Assembly (NCBI GenBank): GCA_039636795.1
Contig: CP143430.1
Coordinates: forward strand, 4,216,001-4,280,000
From: Micrococcaceae bacterium Sec5.1
GTDB lineage: Bacteria > Actinomycetota > Actinomycetes > Actinomycetales > Micrococcaceae
Direction of reading: 5' to 3'
Length of the DNA stretch: 64,000 nucleotides
This document shows, piece after piece, positions 50,151 through 60,141 of this stretch (its first letter is position 1; each line of letters opens with the position of its first letter). A model generated the notes under the pieces. That model was not told where the DNA came from, did no database searches, and saw only the letters and a list, made by a program, of their open reading frames with translations. The position numbers and the translations under genes are program-made.

Positions 50151-52154
50151 CTAAACCGAAACGTGGGCAATGGGATCGCCGAAGACCTCGGCGTCGCCCG
50201 TAGCAAATAGTTCGTCATCGGCAACCTGCCAAGTGTGGCTGCTGACGTCTGCTGAGCGACGCACAAAATAGTTGAAGCGGTCTGCAGCATAGATCCGGCC
50301 GCCAGCACTCTTGACGCTCTTGAGGAAGGTTGAGTCCTCAGAGCGGCCGAGTGCTTCAAAGCGGTGCTCACGAAATACCTCGGCCGGCGCTGTGAGGGTA
50401 GCACCGCGAACAAAGTCCGTGTACCTGTGCTCATGGGCTCCATAAGACAGGATCGTGGCGTCCTTGCTCTCGAAGTAGAAGTACGTCGCGGCTTTGCCCA
50501 CCAGGTCTGCCTGAGAGAAGTTCAGGGCATGCACAAGGTCAGGGAGATAGTTTTCCCCGTAGAAGTCGTCGTCATCCATCTTGGTAAGAATGTCGCCTTC
50601 GGCAGCATCTACCAAGAGGTTAAGGCACTCTCCCAAAGTGACCTTCTTAGCGGCGGAGATGATACTGACATTGTCCAAGCCCAAATCCGAGGCCTTGGCC
50701 TTCACCTCGCTGGCATTGACGTCAAAGCCGTGGGTCAGGATGACCAGCTCTTTTTCCAGATCCACTTGGCGTGCCGCATTTTCCAGAATTGAATCGATGG
50801 CGTGAGGCCTGTATGTGGGCGCCATGATGGACACAGATCGGTCCCGGGCTGGAACCGGCAGGTTGACACTCTCCAGGATCTGATCAACCCGCGAGGCGTA
50901 CGTGTGGTTCTTCCAGATCTCGCGCTGCGCACGGTGAACGAGCCGCTGCCGATACGACTCGCTGCGCATCAGAGCCCTCAAATGCGCGTGGGTCTCCTTC
51001 TCGTCAGCCGCTGTCAGGATCGACTTATCAGGGAAGAACCGCTCAATGGCGGGACTCGGAGGACTGACCACTGAGGCACCGCAGGCAGTAATTTCGAAGA
51101 TCCGGCGGGCGCACATGCTCGGCGAATCAACCACGGAGTTCACGTTGAGGAACACTTTGTAAGCGTGGTAGGCCGTCACCATTTCCTCGTAAGGAAGGGA
51201 CCCCACCACGTTCTTTTCAAACGGTTCAGGAAACTGGTAGTTGGCGTCATTACCCAGCTGGCGCGAAAAAATGTCCAATCCAAACTGCTGTGCAGCAGGC
51301 AGCAGGTAATCCATCTGCTGCCGACGCTCCGGATATTTGTGCCGGAAGTACATACCACCGAAGGCTATCGCCCGATCCCGATTGATCTTGTGAGGCCGTG
51401 CCGGGTTGTGCATTCGGGGCTGAGCAGCGAACGGCAGCACATGGATGCGGTCATGGCCAAGGGCCTCAACATACTTTGGTACGCAGTTGACGTCCGACGT
51501 GAAAACAACATCAAAGAGCTTGGCGCTTTTGAGGAAGTCATCAAAGTGGGGAGGATCTTCTTTGTTCCAGAAGACCGTTGGTATGCCCTGCTCCTTGCAC
51601 CAAGCAACGAGCTCACTGATCTCAGCACGCGGCGCGAGGCTGCCTGTCAGCTGGTACAACCAGGCGCTGTTGTTTCCTTGCCACGCTGATTCAACGAACA
51701 GAAGGTCCGGTCTGGTCTCTTCGAGTTCGGCCTTCCACGTTTTTGGCTCGACCGCAATGTTGTTCCACTCAAAGGAAAATGCGGTCTGGGAAAAGGGGTC
51801 CAGAATCGAAGCTACCGTAATGTCTGCAACTCGATCGTTTGCCGCAAGCGCCTGCATCGCCGGAAACTTCGCTCGATCAAACGCTTCCGGCTTCGCGATG
51901 GCCGGAGCTTGCTTCTTGGCCGAGGCAGGCTTCTTCTCTGAAACCGCAGCTACGCGTGGAGCCGAGGGTTCGGTGGTCAGACGGCCTTGCCAGCGAGTAG
52001 CGTCTTGAAGCAGCCACTCGACTTCTTGCACCGCAGCTTCAATACTGGCAGCGGCATCGCCCGAGATTTGCCCTTCAGTGATCCTACGGCGAAGGCGCGT
52101 AAGTGCTGCGGGTGTCTGGTCTCCGTGCGTGGATGGTGTCCGCTCAGACAGCAT
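50151..52154 (-). CDS. CgeB-like plus GT2 fusion glycosyltransferase, copy 1, 667 aa
   Basis: Residues about 100-420 resemble the CgeB/GT-B glycosyltransferase region (DLLFVESAWQGNNSAWLYQL, then GIPTVFWNKEDPPHFDDFL and SVVDSPSMCARRIFEITACG). Residues about 430-640 are a GT2 domain (GECLNLLVDAAEGDILTKMD with DDDF as the metal-binding acidic motif). A charged N-terminal 100 residues may be a coiled coil. The protein probably adds two sugars to the growing polymer. Its start overlaps the end of wecC by 11 bp. A paralogue with the same order lies on the other side of wecC. Confidence 0.86.
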   Translation of the reverse strand: MLSERTPSTHGDQTPAALTRLRRRITEGQISGDAAASIEAAVQEVEWLLQDATRWQGRLTTEPSAPRVAAVSEKKPASAKKQAPAIAKPEAFDRAKFPAMQALAANDRVADITVASILDPFSQTAFSFEWNNIAVEPKTWKAELEETRPDLLFVESAWQGNNSAWLYQLTGSLAPRAEISELVAWCKEQGIPTVFWNKEDPPHFDDFLKSAKLFDVVFTSDVNCVPKYVEALGHDRIHVLPFAAQPRMHNPARPHKINRDRAIAFGGMYFRHKYPERRQQMDYLLPAAQQFGLDIFSRQLGNDANYQFPEPFEKNVVGSLPYEEMVTAYHAYKVFLNVNSVVDSPSMCARRIFEITACGASVVSPPSPAIERFFPDKSILTAADEKETHAHLRALMRSESYRQRLVHRAQREIWKNHTYASRVDQILESVNLPVPARDRSVSIMAPTYRPHAIDSILENAARQVDLEKELVILTHGFDVNASEVKAKASDLGLDNVSIISAAKKVTLGECLNLLVDAAEGDILTKMDDDDFYGENYLPDLVHALNFSQADLVGKAATYFYFESKDATILSYGAHEHRYTDFVRGATLTAPAEVFREHRFEALGRSEDSTFLKSVKSAGGRIYAADRFNYFVRRSADVSSHTWQVADDELFATGDAEVFGDPIAHVSV

Positions 52155-53421
52155 TCACGATCTCCTGGTCAAGGTTCAGCGCACCGCGCGTGTCAATGAC
52201 AATCTTGCCGGACAGCAGCTCAGGGGCCACGGCCTTGACGTCGTCGTGATCAACCAGAACGACCACTACATCCGAGCGCTGGATGGAATCTTCGATTGAA
52301 ACAAGCTCAACATTGCTGCGGTTAGCCAGCTGCTTGGGGAGTTCTTCCACGTGCGGTTCAGCAACGTTAATGCGGCGGTCCTGCAGGGCCTCGGCGAGGT
52401 GCGCTGCGATCTCGATGGCGGGTGATTCGCGGAGGTCGTCGATGTTGGCCTTGAATGCAAGTCCCAGGACTGAAACCTCTGCCGTGGAGGGCAGCGTCTC
52501 CAAAGCTGAAACGACCTTCTCGAAAACCCATTCCGGCTTGGCATCGTTGACTTCACGTGCAGTACGGATCAGGCGGGATTCCTCGGGGGCTGCTGCAACA
52601 ATGAACCAGGGGTCCACAGCGATGCAGTGGCCACCCACGCCGGGGCCCGGCTGCAGGATGTTAACGCGGGGGTGGTGGTTGGCCAGGCGGATCAGTTCCC
52701 AAACGTCAATTCCCAGTTTGTCGCTGATGACGGAAAGCTCGTTGGCGAAGGCAATGTTGACGTCGCGGTAGGAGTTCTCCACCAGCTTGGCCATCTCGGC
52801 CGTGACGGCGTCCGTGGTCAGGATTTCACCCTGGCAGAACACTGCGTAGAGGTCCTTCGCCTTCTCGGCGGCCTCGGCAGTGATGCCGCCAACAATCCTG
52901 TCATTGGTGACGAGTTCGATCATGACGCGTCCCGGAAGGACACGCTCCGGGCAGTGGGCCACGAGGATGGCAGGCTTCGAATCTGAACCATCAAGGCTAA
53001 GGTCCGGCCGGAGGTTCAGGATGTACTGGGCCATGTGCTCGGTCGCGCCGGGAGGGGAAGTGGATTCCAGGATGAGGAGTTCACCGCCCTGCAGCTGCGG
53101 CGCAATCGCCCGGGCCGCGGCTTCGATGTAGCTCAAGTCGGCGGAGCGGTCTTCCTTGAAGGGTGTGGGGACGGCAACGATGTACGCGTCAGCCTGGGGA
53201 GTGGAAGTACTCGCGCTCAGGTGGCCCTGGCTTACGGCACCGGAAACATGGACTCCGAGGTCCGGTTCAACGAACGGAACCTGGCCGGCGTTCACGGCAT
53301 CCACCGTACGCTGGTTGACGTCGACGCCGATGACTTCGATGCCGTTCGTGGCCAGGATGGCTGCGGTTGGTAGGCCTATGTATCCAAGGCCGATGACTGC
53401 TACTCGTTTAATGGTGTTCAA
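52144..53421 (-). CDS. wecC: UDP-N-acetyl-D-mannosamine dehydrogenase, 425 aa
   Basis: A nucleotide-sugar dehydrogenase that oxidises UDP-ManNAc to UDP-ManNAcA with NAD. The Rossmann motif is VAVIGLGYIGLPTA (residues 7-20). The catalytic Cys266 lies in GPGVGGHCIAVDPWF. The C-terminal domain has LGLAFKANIDDLRESPA. The combination with AHCPERVLPG and TTDAVTAEMAKLVENSYRD fits WecC rather than UDP-glucose dehydrogenase. It uses the product of wecB (41550-42704). It sits between the two CgeB/GT2 paralogues, pointing to a ManNAcA-containing polymer similar to a teichuronic acid. Confidence 0.94.
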   Translation of the reverse strand: MNTIKRVAVIGLGYIGLPTAAILATNGIEVIGVDVNQRTVDAVNAGQVPFVEPDLGVHVSGAVSQGHLSASTSTPQADAYIVAVPTPFKEDRSADLSYIEAAARAIAPQLQGGELLILESTSPPGATEHMAQYILNLRPDLSLDGSDSKPAILVAHCPERVLPGRVMIELVTNDRIVGGITAEAAEKAKDLYAVFCQGEILTTDAVTAEMAKLVENSYRDVNIAFANELSVISDKLGIDVWELIRLANHHPRVNILQPGPGVGGHCIAVDPWFIVAAAPEESRLIRTAREVNDAKPEWVFEKVVSALETLPSTAEVSVLGLAFKANIDDLRESPAIEIAAHLAEALQDRRINVAEPHVEELPKQLANRSNVELVSIEDSIQRSDVVVVLVDHDDVKAVAPELLSGKIVIDTRGALNLDQEIVNAV

Positions 53422-53458
53422 AATGTTCCCCTTTTTTGTTTAAAATCTTGAGTCTGAG

Positions 53459-55354
53459 CTAAAGCGTGACGTGTTCGGTTGGATTGCCCCAGAACCGGAC
53501 TTCTCCTGAGGCGAGGAGTTCGTCGTCGGAGGCGTTCCAGGTGTGTCCCGATCCGCTCCTGAGTTGGTAGTAGTTGTATCGGTCCGAGGAATAGATCTTT
53601 CCGCCTGATTGGGTCACTGCGTTCAGGAAGGCGGTGTCTTCGCCGCGGCTTCTGTCCTCGAATGGATGCTCTTCAAAGACTGAGCGTTTTGCCATAATGG
53701 TGGGTCCCATGACCATGTGGCTGAACCTGTGCTCCATGTGTCCAAAACGGTAAAGGGCAGCGTTCCTGCTCGAAATGAACATGAAGTGCGCGAGCTTGCC
53801 CACTACCTCCGCCCCCGAGTACTGCAGTGCGTTAACTTGGTCCCGTAAGTAGTCAGGACCGTAATAGTCGTCGTCATCCATCTTGGTGAGCACCGCACCA
53901 GTGGATTCGGCAACACACCTGTTGAGGCAGGCTCCCAGACTCGACGATTCCGGCTCTTCCAGCAACGTCAATTGAGTCACGTTGTACTTCTGGCGAAGCC
54001 TCCGAATGGTGGAAGAACTGGGCTTGAATCCGTGCGTCAGCAACACGAGCTCAACGTCTACTCCCCGCTGGGAGCCGACTGTCTTGAAGATGTGCTCCAG
54101 TTGGTGTGGGCGAATAGTGGAAACCAAGGCAGTGACGGTTTCCGGCTGAACGGGCTTTTGACGGGCCGGCAGCACCAGCCGTACAACTTCCTCAGCCCTG
54201 TGGGCGTATGTGTGCTCAGCCCAGATACGTCGCTGGGCCAAGTGCACAGCACGATCATTGAGTTCGGGGCTGCGTATCAGTGCCTTGACGACGTCCGCCG
54301 CCTGCTCCGCATCGGCAACGCTGTGGATTTCGTTGTCGGGGAAAAAACGCGGCAGTGCAGGGCTGGGCGTCGTTACTACCGGTGTTCCGGAGGCCGTGAT
54401 CTCAAAGATCCGACGCGCACACATGCTCGGTGAATCCACCACGGAGTTGACGTTCAAGAAGACCTTGTACGCCTTGTACGCGGTGAGCATCTGGTCATAG
54501 GTGAGCGAACCTACTACATGCGCGTCATAGGGTGCAGGGAACTGATATTCGGGATCTCCGCCCAACTGACGGGAGAAGATCTCAAGACCGTTCTTGAATG
54601 TGGACGAACCCGTGATTGCGCCGTCCAAAAGAATCTGCAGTTGTTCCCGGCGTTCTGGATATTTGTGCGCAAAGTACATGCCTGCGAAAGCCACATCCCG
54701 CGAATGCCTGCCATTTGCGGGCCTTACCGGATTATGGATAGCAGGCTGGGCTGCGAACGGAAGGACCCCGATCCGGTCGTGGCCAAGGGCTGCACGATAG
54801 TCCGGAAGCTTGTTCTCATCCGACGTGAAGACGGCGTCGAACTCGCGCGCCGCGGGAAGAAAGTCCTCAAAGTGCGGAGGGTCTTCCTTATTCCAGAAGA
54901 CGGTAGGAACACCCTGGGTGCGACACCACTTCAGCAGATCAAGGAACTCTTGTCGCGGCCCGTTGCTGCCTGTGAGCTGGTATTGCCACGAGCCGGAGTT
55001 GCCGTTCCATGCGGACTCGACAAACAAGAAGTCCACGCGCTGCTCTTGCAGTTGTTGGAGCCAATTGTCCTTCTCGAGGAAAAGGACGTTCCACTCGTAA
55101 GAAAACGAACGAGCAGAAAAATCGTCGAGGATGACAGCAGCTGTGAGATCGCTGCGGCGGGGAGGGATGGCCGGGTAGTCAAAGGTGTCGAAGGACAAAG
55201 AGCGTCCGTCCTTGGCACGGAGCATGCTGGCCCGAGCACTGCGAACAGAGCTCGCTGTAGCGGTCCTTTGCCGGCGATACCACTCTCGCAGCTGGGTCAG
55301 CCCTCCTTGGCGAAAATGCCACGCTGCCGTACGCACATCCGATACGTAGCGCAT
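53459..55354 (-). CDS. CgeB-like plus GT2 fusion glycosyltransferase, copy 2, 631 aa
   Basis: Same architecture as the 667-residue paralogue: VDFLFVESAWNGNSGSWQYQ, then GVPTVFWNKEDPPHFEDFLP and SVVDSPSMCARRIFEITASG in the CgeB-like half, and LGACLNRCVAESTGAVLTKM with DDDDYYG in the GT2 half. The N-terminal part is basic (residues 1-45) and lacks the long charged extension of copy 1. It should act on the same polymer with a different linkage or sugar. Its ATG overlaps the stop of the ABC ATPase gene by one base, so it follows the exporter directly in the operon. Confidence 0.86.
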   Translation of the reverse strand: MRYVSDVRTAAWHFRQGGLTQLREWYRRQRTATASSVRSARASMLRAKDGRSLSFDTFDYPAIPPRRSDLTAAVILDDFSARSFSYEWNVLFLEKDNWLQQLQEQRVDFLFVESAWNGNSGSWQYQLTGSNGPRQEFLDLLKWCRTQGVPTVFWNKEDPPHFEDFLPAAREFDAVFTSDENKLPDYRAALGHDRIGVLPFAAQPAIHNPVRPANGRHSRDVAFAGMYFAHKYPERREQLQILLDGAITGSSTFKNGLEIFSRQLGGDPEYQFPAPYDAHVVGSLTYDQMLTAYKAYKVFLNVNSVVDSPSMCARRIFEITASGTPVVTTPSPALPRFFPDNEIHSVADAEQAADVVKALIRSPELNDRAVHLAQRRIWAEHTYAHRAEEVVRLVLPARQKPVQPETVTALVSTIRPHQLEHIFKTVGSQRGVDVELVLLTHGFKPSSSTIRRLRQKYNVTQLTLLEEPESSSLGACLNRCVAESTGAVLTKMDDDDYYGPDYLRDQVNALQYSGAEVVGKLAHFMFISSRNAALYRFGHMEHRFSHMVMGPTIMAKRSVFEEHPFEDRSRGEDTAFLNAVTQSGGKIYSSDRYNYYQLRSGSGHTWNASDDELLASGEVRFWGNPTEHVTL

Positions 55355-56244
55355 TACGCCCTGCTCCTGCGCATCTTGCTACGAGTCAGTACTTCAGTCA
55401 TTTGTAGATTGGCGCGCGCTTCATCGCGGACACGTGCAGCCGTGATGTTGTTTCCCTTGGCCAAATTACCGGTGAAGTCCTGGTAGGCGCGAACAGTTTC
55501 TTCAGGATCGCCATCCATGATCAGGTGTCCCTTGTCCAGCCAGAGGACTCGGCTGCACATCTTGGTGATGGTGTCCAGGGAGTGACTGACCAGGAAGACA
55601 CAGCCGGCCTGTTCGCGGAGTTGGTCCATGCGCCGTTTGCTTCGGTCACCAAACTGGGCGTCACCAGTGTTCAGCGCTTCGTCCACCAAAAGAATCTCCG
55701 GGTCGATGCTCGCGGCGATCGCGAAACGGAGCCGGGAGGCCATGCCCGATGAATATGACTTCATGGGCAGGTAAATGGAATCCTCCAGCCCGCAGAGTTC
55801 AACGATGCTATGGAACTTGGCCTCGACTTCCTGCCGGCTCATGCCCATGGCGAGGCAACCAAGGACTACGTTCTGATGGCCGGACAAGTCAGGCATCAGC
55901 GCAGCATTCACACCGAGCATGATCGGTGTACTCGAAGCGAAAATCGCTCCGGATGTGGGGCGCATTTGACCGCTGATGAGCTTCATCAGCGTGCTCTTGC
56001 CGGAGCCGTTGCGGCCGATGATTCCCACGGACTCGCCGCGTTCCACCACCAAGGACAGTTCGTAAAGCGCACGTACCGTCACGGTGTTTGGTCGACGGCC
56101 AAGACGGCTCAAGAACCTTGTATCCCGACGTTCCTGCGCCACTGCTTCCGAGTCCGTAGTGACCACGCGGTATTCCATCGCTGCACGGTCAACCACCACA
56201 CACGGATGGCCTTCAACATCCACGACTTGCTCATCCGCGACCAT
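55354..56244 (-). CDS. ABC-2 polysaccharide exporter ATPase (Wzt/TagH type), 296 aa
   Basis: A nucleotide-binding subunit with Walker A GRNGSGKS (77-84), a signature KSYSSGMASRLRFA and Walker B EILLVDEALNTGD. It is of the Wzt/TagH/RfbE group that drives export of lipid-linked polysaccharides or teichoic acids. There is no extended carbohydrate-binding C-terminus of Wzt type; only about 40 residues follow the ATPase core. The ATG at 56244 has GGGGAGGAG at good spacing and overlaps the permease gene by 14 bp. It works with the permease encoded at 56231-57118. Confidence 0.92.
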   Translation of the reverse strand: MVADEQVVDVEGHPCVVVDRAAMEYRVVTTDSEAVAQERRDTRFLSRLGRRPNTVTVRALYELSLVVERGESVGIIGRNGSGKSTLMKLISGQMRPTSGAIFASSTPIMLGVNAALMPDLSGHQNVVLGCLAMGMSRQEVEAKFHSIVELCGLEDSIYLPMKSYSSGMASRLRFAIAASIDPEILLVDEALNTGDAQFGDRSKRRMDQLREQAGCVFLVSHSLDTITKMCSRVLWLDKGHLIMDGDPEETVRAYQDFTGNLAKGNNITAARVRDEARANLQMTEVLTRSKMRRSRA

Positions 56245-57118
56245 AGGACTCCTCCCCTTGCCAGAAGAAGACCATACCCACGAGAAGTGCACCTAATGCC
56301 CAGACGGCCAGCGTGGCCCAGGACTGCCACGTGGGCGCTTGGGCGTAAAGGATGCAATTGCGAAGGATATCGATGACGTTGAACAACGGGTTCATTCGCA
56401 GAACCGCCAGAATGTCCGGGTGCTTCACAAACTTCTCGTAGGAGTAGAAGATTGCGGAGCCGTACATCCAGGCGCGCATGAAGAACGGCAACAGGTGGGT
56501 GGCATCGTGGACGCGCGAAATGATGCGCGCCAGGATCAGTCCAACGCCAAGATTGAAGACTGACTGAAGCAAAAGTGCCGGGATGATCAGCAGCCACAGC
56601 CACGTGATCTTCTCGACCGGCGGGATCAGGGTAATGATCAGAAGCATCGCGAGGATCAGCGGCACATTGGACATCATTTCCCGGATGTTCATGCCGATCG
56701 GCAAAGTCGCCCGCGGAAAGTTGAAAGCCTGGACCACGGACTTATTGCTGTGGATGGACCGGGCACCGCTCGTAATAGCGCCCGATGTGCCTTGGAATAT
56801 GAAGATTCCAATCACCAGGTAACCAACGTAATTCTCAATGCCGCCGCTGGTCTGGAGCAGAATGCCGAAAATAACGTAGTACGTCAGCCCATTGAAGATC
56901 GGGTTGAGCAGCAACCATGCACTGCCCAAGCGGTCTCGTCGCGTGCCACTCTGCACCCTCGCGCGGGCGTCATAAAAAATGAACTCACGGAAGTCCCAGA
57001 GCTGAACCAGATAGTCCAGAAAGCCCGGGCGCGCACCAACGCGCGTTAGGCGGCGCATGTCCACAGCCAGTGGTTGTACCAGTGCTGGCTCGGGCAGTAG
57101 TGCTTTTTTCGCCGACAT
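56231..57118 (-). CDS. ABC-2 polysaccharide exporter permease (Wzm/TagG type), 295 aa
   Basis: An integral membrane protein with six predicted helices. It shows the ABC-2 pattern (DFREFIFYDARARVQSGTRR with DRLGSAWLLLNP, then SIHSNKSVVQAFNFPRATLP and MRAWMYGSAIFYS). It pairs with the ATPase whose gene overlaps its 3' end. Together they should flip a completed polymer across the membrane, in contrast to Wzx/Wzy systems; no Wzx or Wzy is present in the window. Start ATG 57118. Confidence 0.92.
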   Translation of the reverse strand: MSAKKALLPEPALVQPLAVDMRRLTRVGARPGFLDYLVQLWDFREFIFYDARARVQSGTRRDRLGSAWLLLNPIFNGLTYYVIFGILLQTSGGIENYVGYLVIGIFIFQGTSGAITSGARSIHSNKSVVQAFNFPRATLPIGMNIREMMSNVPLILAMLLIITLIPPVEKITWLWLLIIPALLLQSVFNLGVGLILARIISRVHDATHLLPFFMRAWMYGSAIFYSYEKFVKHPDILAVLRMNPLFNVIDILRNCILYAQAPTWQSWATLAVWALGALLVGMVFFWQGEESYGRG

Positions 57119-57139
57119 CAGCTGACCCTCCTTACGTTG

Positions 57140-58870
57140 TTAGACGCCCAAATTTTCATAAGCCCGGATGTATGCCTGGGCATTTGCCTGCCACGTCCTC
57201 GTGGCCAATACTTCTTGCCTGCCAGCGGCGCCAAGCCGCTTCCGTAAACCTTCATCATCAAGCAATTCGTACAACACCTCAGCCAGTCCCCCGGGATCTT
57301 CAGCGTTCGCCACTCTGCCGTTTACGCCGTCGTGCACTATCTCCCGCAAGGCGGCCAGGTTGCTGGCCACCACGGGCCGGCCGCAAGCCAAGGCCTCCAC
57401 AGGTTTGAGCGGCGTCACGGCCCGGGTAACAGCCAGGTCCTTGCGTGGAACCACAAAAATATCCAGCGCCAAGTGGTGAAGGCGAGCCTGCTCCGGAGGA
57501 ACACGCCCCGTGAAGATGGTCCGTTCCGATAGTCCCAAGCGCCGGACTTGGTCCTGAAGCGCGGGCGCGGCGGTGCCGTCCCCGACCAAAACCAGCTTCA
57601 ACTGTGGCAGTCGTGGCGCAAGCAGCGCAAATGCTGTGACCAGATCGTCAAGGCCTTCGTAGTCGACAAGGCTGCTTACTGTCCCGATGTAAAGCCCGTT
57701 CGGGTCCAGCCCTAGAGCCAGCCGCGCCTCACTGTGATCGAGCGGTTCTTCCAGGTACGCGCCGCCCACGGCATTCGGGCAGATAAGGATTTTATTGTCC
57801 GGAACGCCCATGGCCACGATGTTGTGTTTCATGGACTCGCCCAGCGTCACCACCAGGTCCGCGCTCTGCATGACGTCGGCTTCCCGTTCGGTAAACAACT
57901 TGTACCGTTCGCTCCCGCGAGCTTCCTCGCCACGGGTTGACGCCCACGTGTCAGCCAGTTGCCCCCGGACTTCGTAGGCCCACGGGACATCCAGGGCGTT
58001 TGCGACTTCCCGGGCAACCAGGCCATTGACGAAGTGCGTGGTGGTATGAAGGATCGACGGCCTGAAGTCACGCGCGAGGGTCAAAATGCCTTCGGCCTGC
58101 TGCTGTAAGCGGCCATCCATGGACGGCTTCATGCGCGCCGGCAGGAGACGTTCGTAGCGCACGCCGTCAACAACGTCATGCTGCCGCGCTGTCACCGCGC
58201 CGATCTGCACGGGGTAACCCAGCCGCGTTACGGCCATTGCTTCCCAACCGGCGTCCTGTTGGGCTGTCAGGATGGAATGGCTGCGCCGGGCGTAGCCGCT
58301 GCCGGTATGCGGCACAGAGTTCGTCAGCAGATGCAGGACCCTGCGCGGTTGCGCTTTCACTGCGGATGCCGTCAGCGATGGACGCCACCCTTGGAAGACG
58401 CGGACTTCGGACTCAAGCCGCTGCCGCTGTTTTGCCATGCCGCCCCGCTCGCCAGCGAGGACGACGACGGCGCCGCTCATGTCGCCGTCGTACCACTTGC
58501 GTCTGGCGAGGGTCGCCGGAGTCCGGGTCGCCCCTGCGGCGAGGGGCAGGAAAACATCCGCCCACGCTGGCTGCCCGGCAGCGATGGCTACTTCTGCCGC
58601 CTTGCGGGCGCGGTCGCCTTCAAGACCGGCACGGACGCCATGTTCAAACCGACGGGTAAGCCCGGCGGTGTCCCCCGCGGCGTGGCTGGCCAGCAGGAAG
58701 AGGGGACGGGCAGAATTGGGCGCAAGCTTTGCCACGAAGCGAGCCAGCGGCCTAACGATCCTGGACGGCAACCGGCGAAGGACCTGGAGGAACAAGACAA
58801 AGGGCGACTCAGTGAGGTGCTCTGACACGGTTCCCGCTGTCAGGGCAATGTTCTTGAGGAGTTGGATCAC
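57140..58870 (-). CDS. GT4-family glycosyltransferase with N-terminal helical extension, 576 aa
   Basis: The first 165 residues are an Ala/Leu/Arg-rich helical region (such as FVLFLQVLRRLPSRIVRPLA). The remaining 410 residues are a GT4 enzyme: HTGSGYARRSHSILTAQQDA, YIGTVSSLVDYEGLDDLVTA, VGDGTAAPALQDQVRRLGLS and TPLKPVEALACGRPVVASN. The Glu of the last motif is the donor-binding catalytic residue. The start is a GTG at 58870 that overlaps the upstream stop (GTGA). The extension may bind the membrane or a partner. It is likely one of the polymer-building transferases. Confidence 0.88.
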   Translation of the reverse strand: MIQLLKNIALTAGTVSEHLTESPFVLFLQVLRRLPSRIVRPLARFVAKLAPNSARPLFLLASHAAGDTAGLTRRFEHGVRAGLEGDRARKAAEVAIAAGQPAWADVFLPLAAGATRTPATLARRKWYDGDMSGAVVVLAGERGGMAKQRQRLESEVRVFQGWRPSLTASAVKAQPRRVLHLLTNSVPHTGSGYARRSHSILTAQQDAGWEAMAVTRLGYPVQIGAVTARQHDVVDGVRYERLLPARMKPSMDGRLQQQAEGILTLARDFRPSILHTTTHFVNGLVAREVANALDVPWAYEVRGQLADTWASTRGEEARGSERYKLFTEREADVMQSADLVVTLGESMKHNIVAMGVPDNKILICPNAVGGAYLEEPLDHSEARLALGLDPNGLYIGTVSSLVDYEGLDDLVTAFALLAPRLPQLKLVLVGDGTAAPALQDQVRRLGLSERTIFTGRVPPEQARLHHLALDIFVVPRKDLAVTRAVTPLKPVEALACGRPVVASNLAALREIVHDGVNGRVANAEDPGGLAEVLYELLDDEGLRKRLGAAGRQEVLATRTWQANAQAYIRAYENLGV

Positions 58871-60138
58871 GCAGTCCCCCGGGCATCGGTTGACTCCGGA
58901 TTGACCAAGGAGGTAATTGAGTCCATGTATCGCAGGGCCAGTTGGGCGTAATCGGCGTTGTCGCGGACCCAGTCGCGTCCGCTGGTGCCTGAGGCAAGCC
59001 GGCTTCGGTCCTCGGAAAGCTCCCGCCACAGCTGCGCCACTGCTTCTGCGTTCGCAGCGACGACGTCGCCTCCCCCTGCTTCAACGATGATGCGTTCCGC
59101 TTCACCCCGAACCACTGCCGTGACGTGCCTGCCGATGGCCAGAACCTCGTAGGTCTTGGAAGGGACGGTTGTCTCGAACGATTTCCAGTCATCACGGAGG
59201 GACACGATGCATGTATCAGCCTCGCGGTACTTGTCCATAACGGCCTGACCTTGCAATGAAGGGAAGAAGGTCACGGGCGCGTTGAGCTCGCGGGCTAACT
59301 TCACCAGTTGCGGCCGGCTGGTGCCGTGACCCACCAATGTCAGGTGGAATCCCTCGCCCAGCAGCGCGCTTGCCCGGATGAGGATGTCCAGGCGCTGGCT
59401 TTTGCCATGATTTCCGAGGTACACGGCTTGAAAGACGTCGCGTTCTAAGGCAGGTGGCTCAAGGAAAGGCATGGAGTTCAAATCAAGGCCGTTACTCACG
59501 GTCACGACGTTCTTGATGCCGCGGTCCCGCAGCGTCTCGGCAAAGCCGTCGGTGACCGTGACAACCAGGTCCGCTCGCTGCTGAACGAACTCGACCACAC
59601 GCTCTACCAGGCTTTTGACACTGCCTTGCACGATTCGGGCGTCGCGGGCCAGGTCCGGCCAGGCATCCCGCATCTCGACGATGAACGGCACCCTGCGAAG
59701 TCGGGAAAGCACGTATCCAGTAGCCAGCGTCGGAAGGCTCGGAGCTGTGGCGACAATTGCGTCTGGTTTCTTGCCGCCCAAACCTATGGGAACGGACATC
59801 ACGGCGGAGAAGAGTTGGTCAACGAAGCGTGCCAGTGGCGACGTGCCGAGATGCCGGAGGTACGGCACGCGCCTGATGGTTTCGCCGTGGGGGCCTTCCT
59901 GGTGGGCAAAAGCGAATCCGGCCTTTCGCCGGGGCAGATCCCGCTTGCCGTTGGGATAGTGCGCGACGGGAGCAACGACGTCGACGTCCCAGCCTGCCTT
60001 CCGGAATTCCCGGGTCAGAGACAGCCAACGGCGCTGCGGCGGGCTGTGCTCCGGCCAATATGAGTGGGTGAGAAGCATTAGACGCAACGGCAATGCAGGA
60101 TTTACGGCAGCCGCGTCCCTGGGGAGGGAGGTATCCAT
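58867..60138 (-). CDS. GT4-family (WbuB-like) glycosyltransferase, 423 aa
   Basis: A WbuB-type GT-B enzyme: LLTHSYWPEHSPPQRRWLSL at the N-terminus, then VEMRDAWPDLA, VTVSNGLDLNSM and VYLGNHGKSQRLDILIRA. The C-terminal region has TVPSKTYEVLAIGRHVTAVV in place of the usual EG.G motif. Enzymes of this type add N-acetyl-fucosamine-like or hexosamine sugars. The ATG at 60138 lies three bases after the stop of the Pro-rich protein, and its own stop overlaps the next GTG. It is the second gene of the polysaccharide operon. Confidence 0.88.
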   Translation of the reverse strand: MDTSLPRDAAAVNPALPLRLMLLTHSYWPEHSPPQRRWLSLTREFRKAGWDVDVVAPVAHYPNGKRDLPRRKAGFAFAHQEGPHGETIRRVPYLRHLGTSPLARFVDQLFSAVMSVPIGLGGKKPDAIVATAPSLPTLATGYVLSRLRRVPFIVEMRDAWPDLARDARIVQGSVKSLVERVVEFVQQRADLVVTVTDGFAETLRDRGIKNVVTVSNGLDLNSMPFLEPPALERDVFQAVYLGNHGKSQRLDILIRASALLGEGFHLTLVGHGTSRPQLVKLARELNAPVTFFPSLQGQAVMDKYREADTCIVSLRDDWKSFETTVPSKTYEVLAIGRHVTAVVRGEAERIIVEAGGGDVVAANAEAVAQLWRELSEDRSRLASGTSGRDWVRDNADYAQLALRYMDSITSLVNPESTDARGTA

Positions 60139-60141
60139 GGA

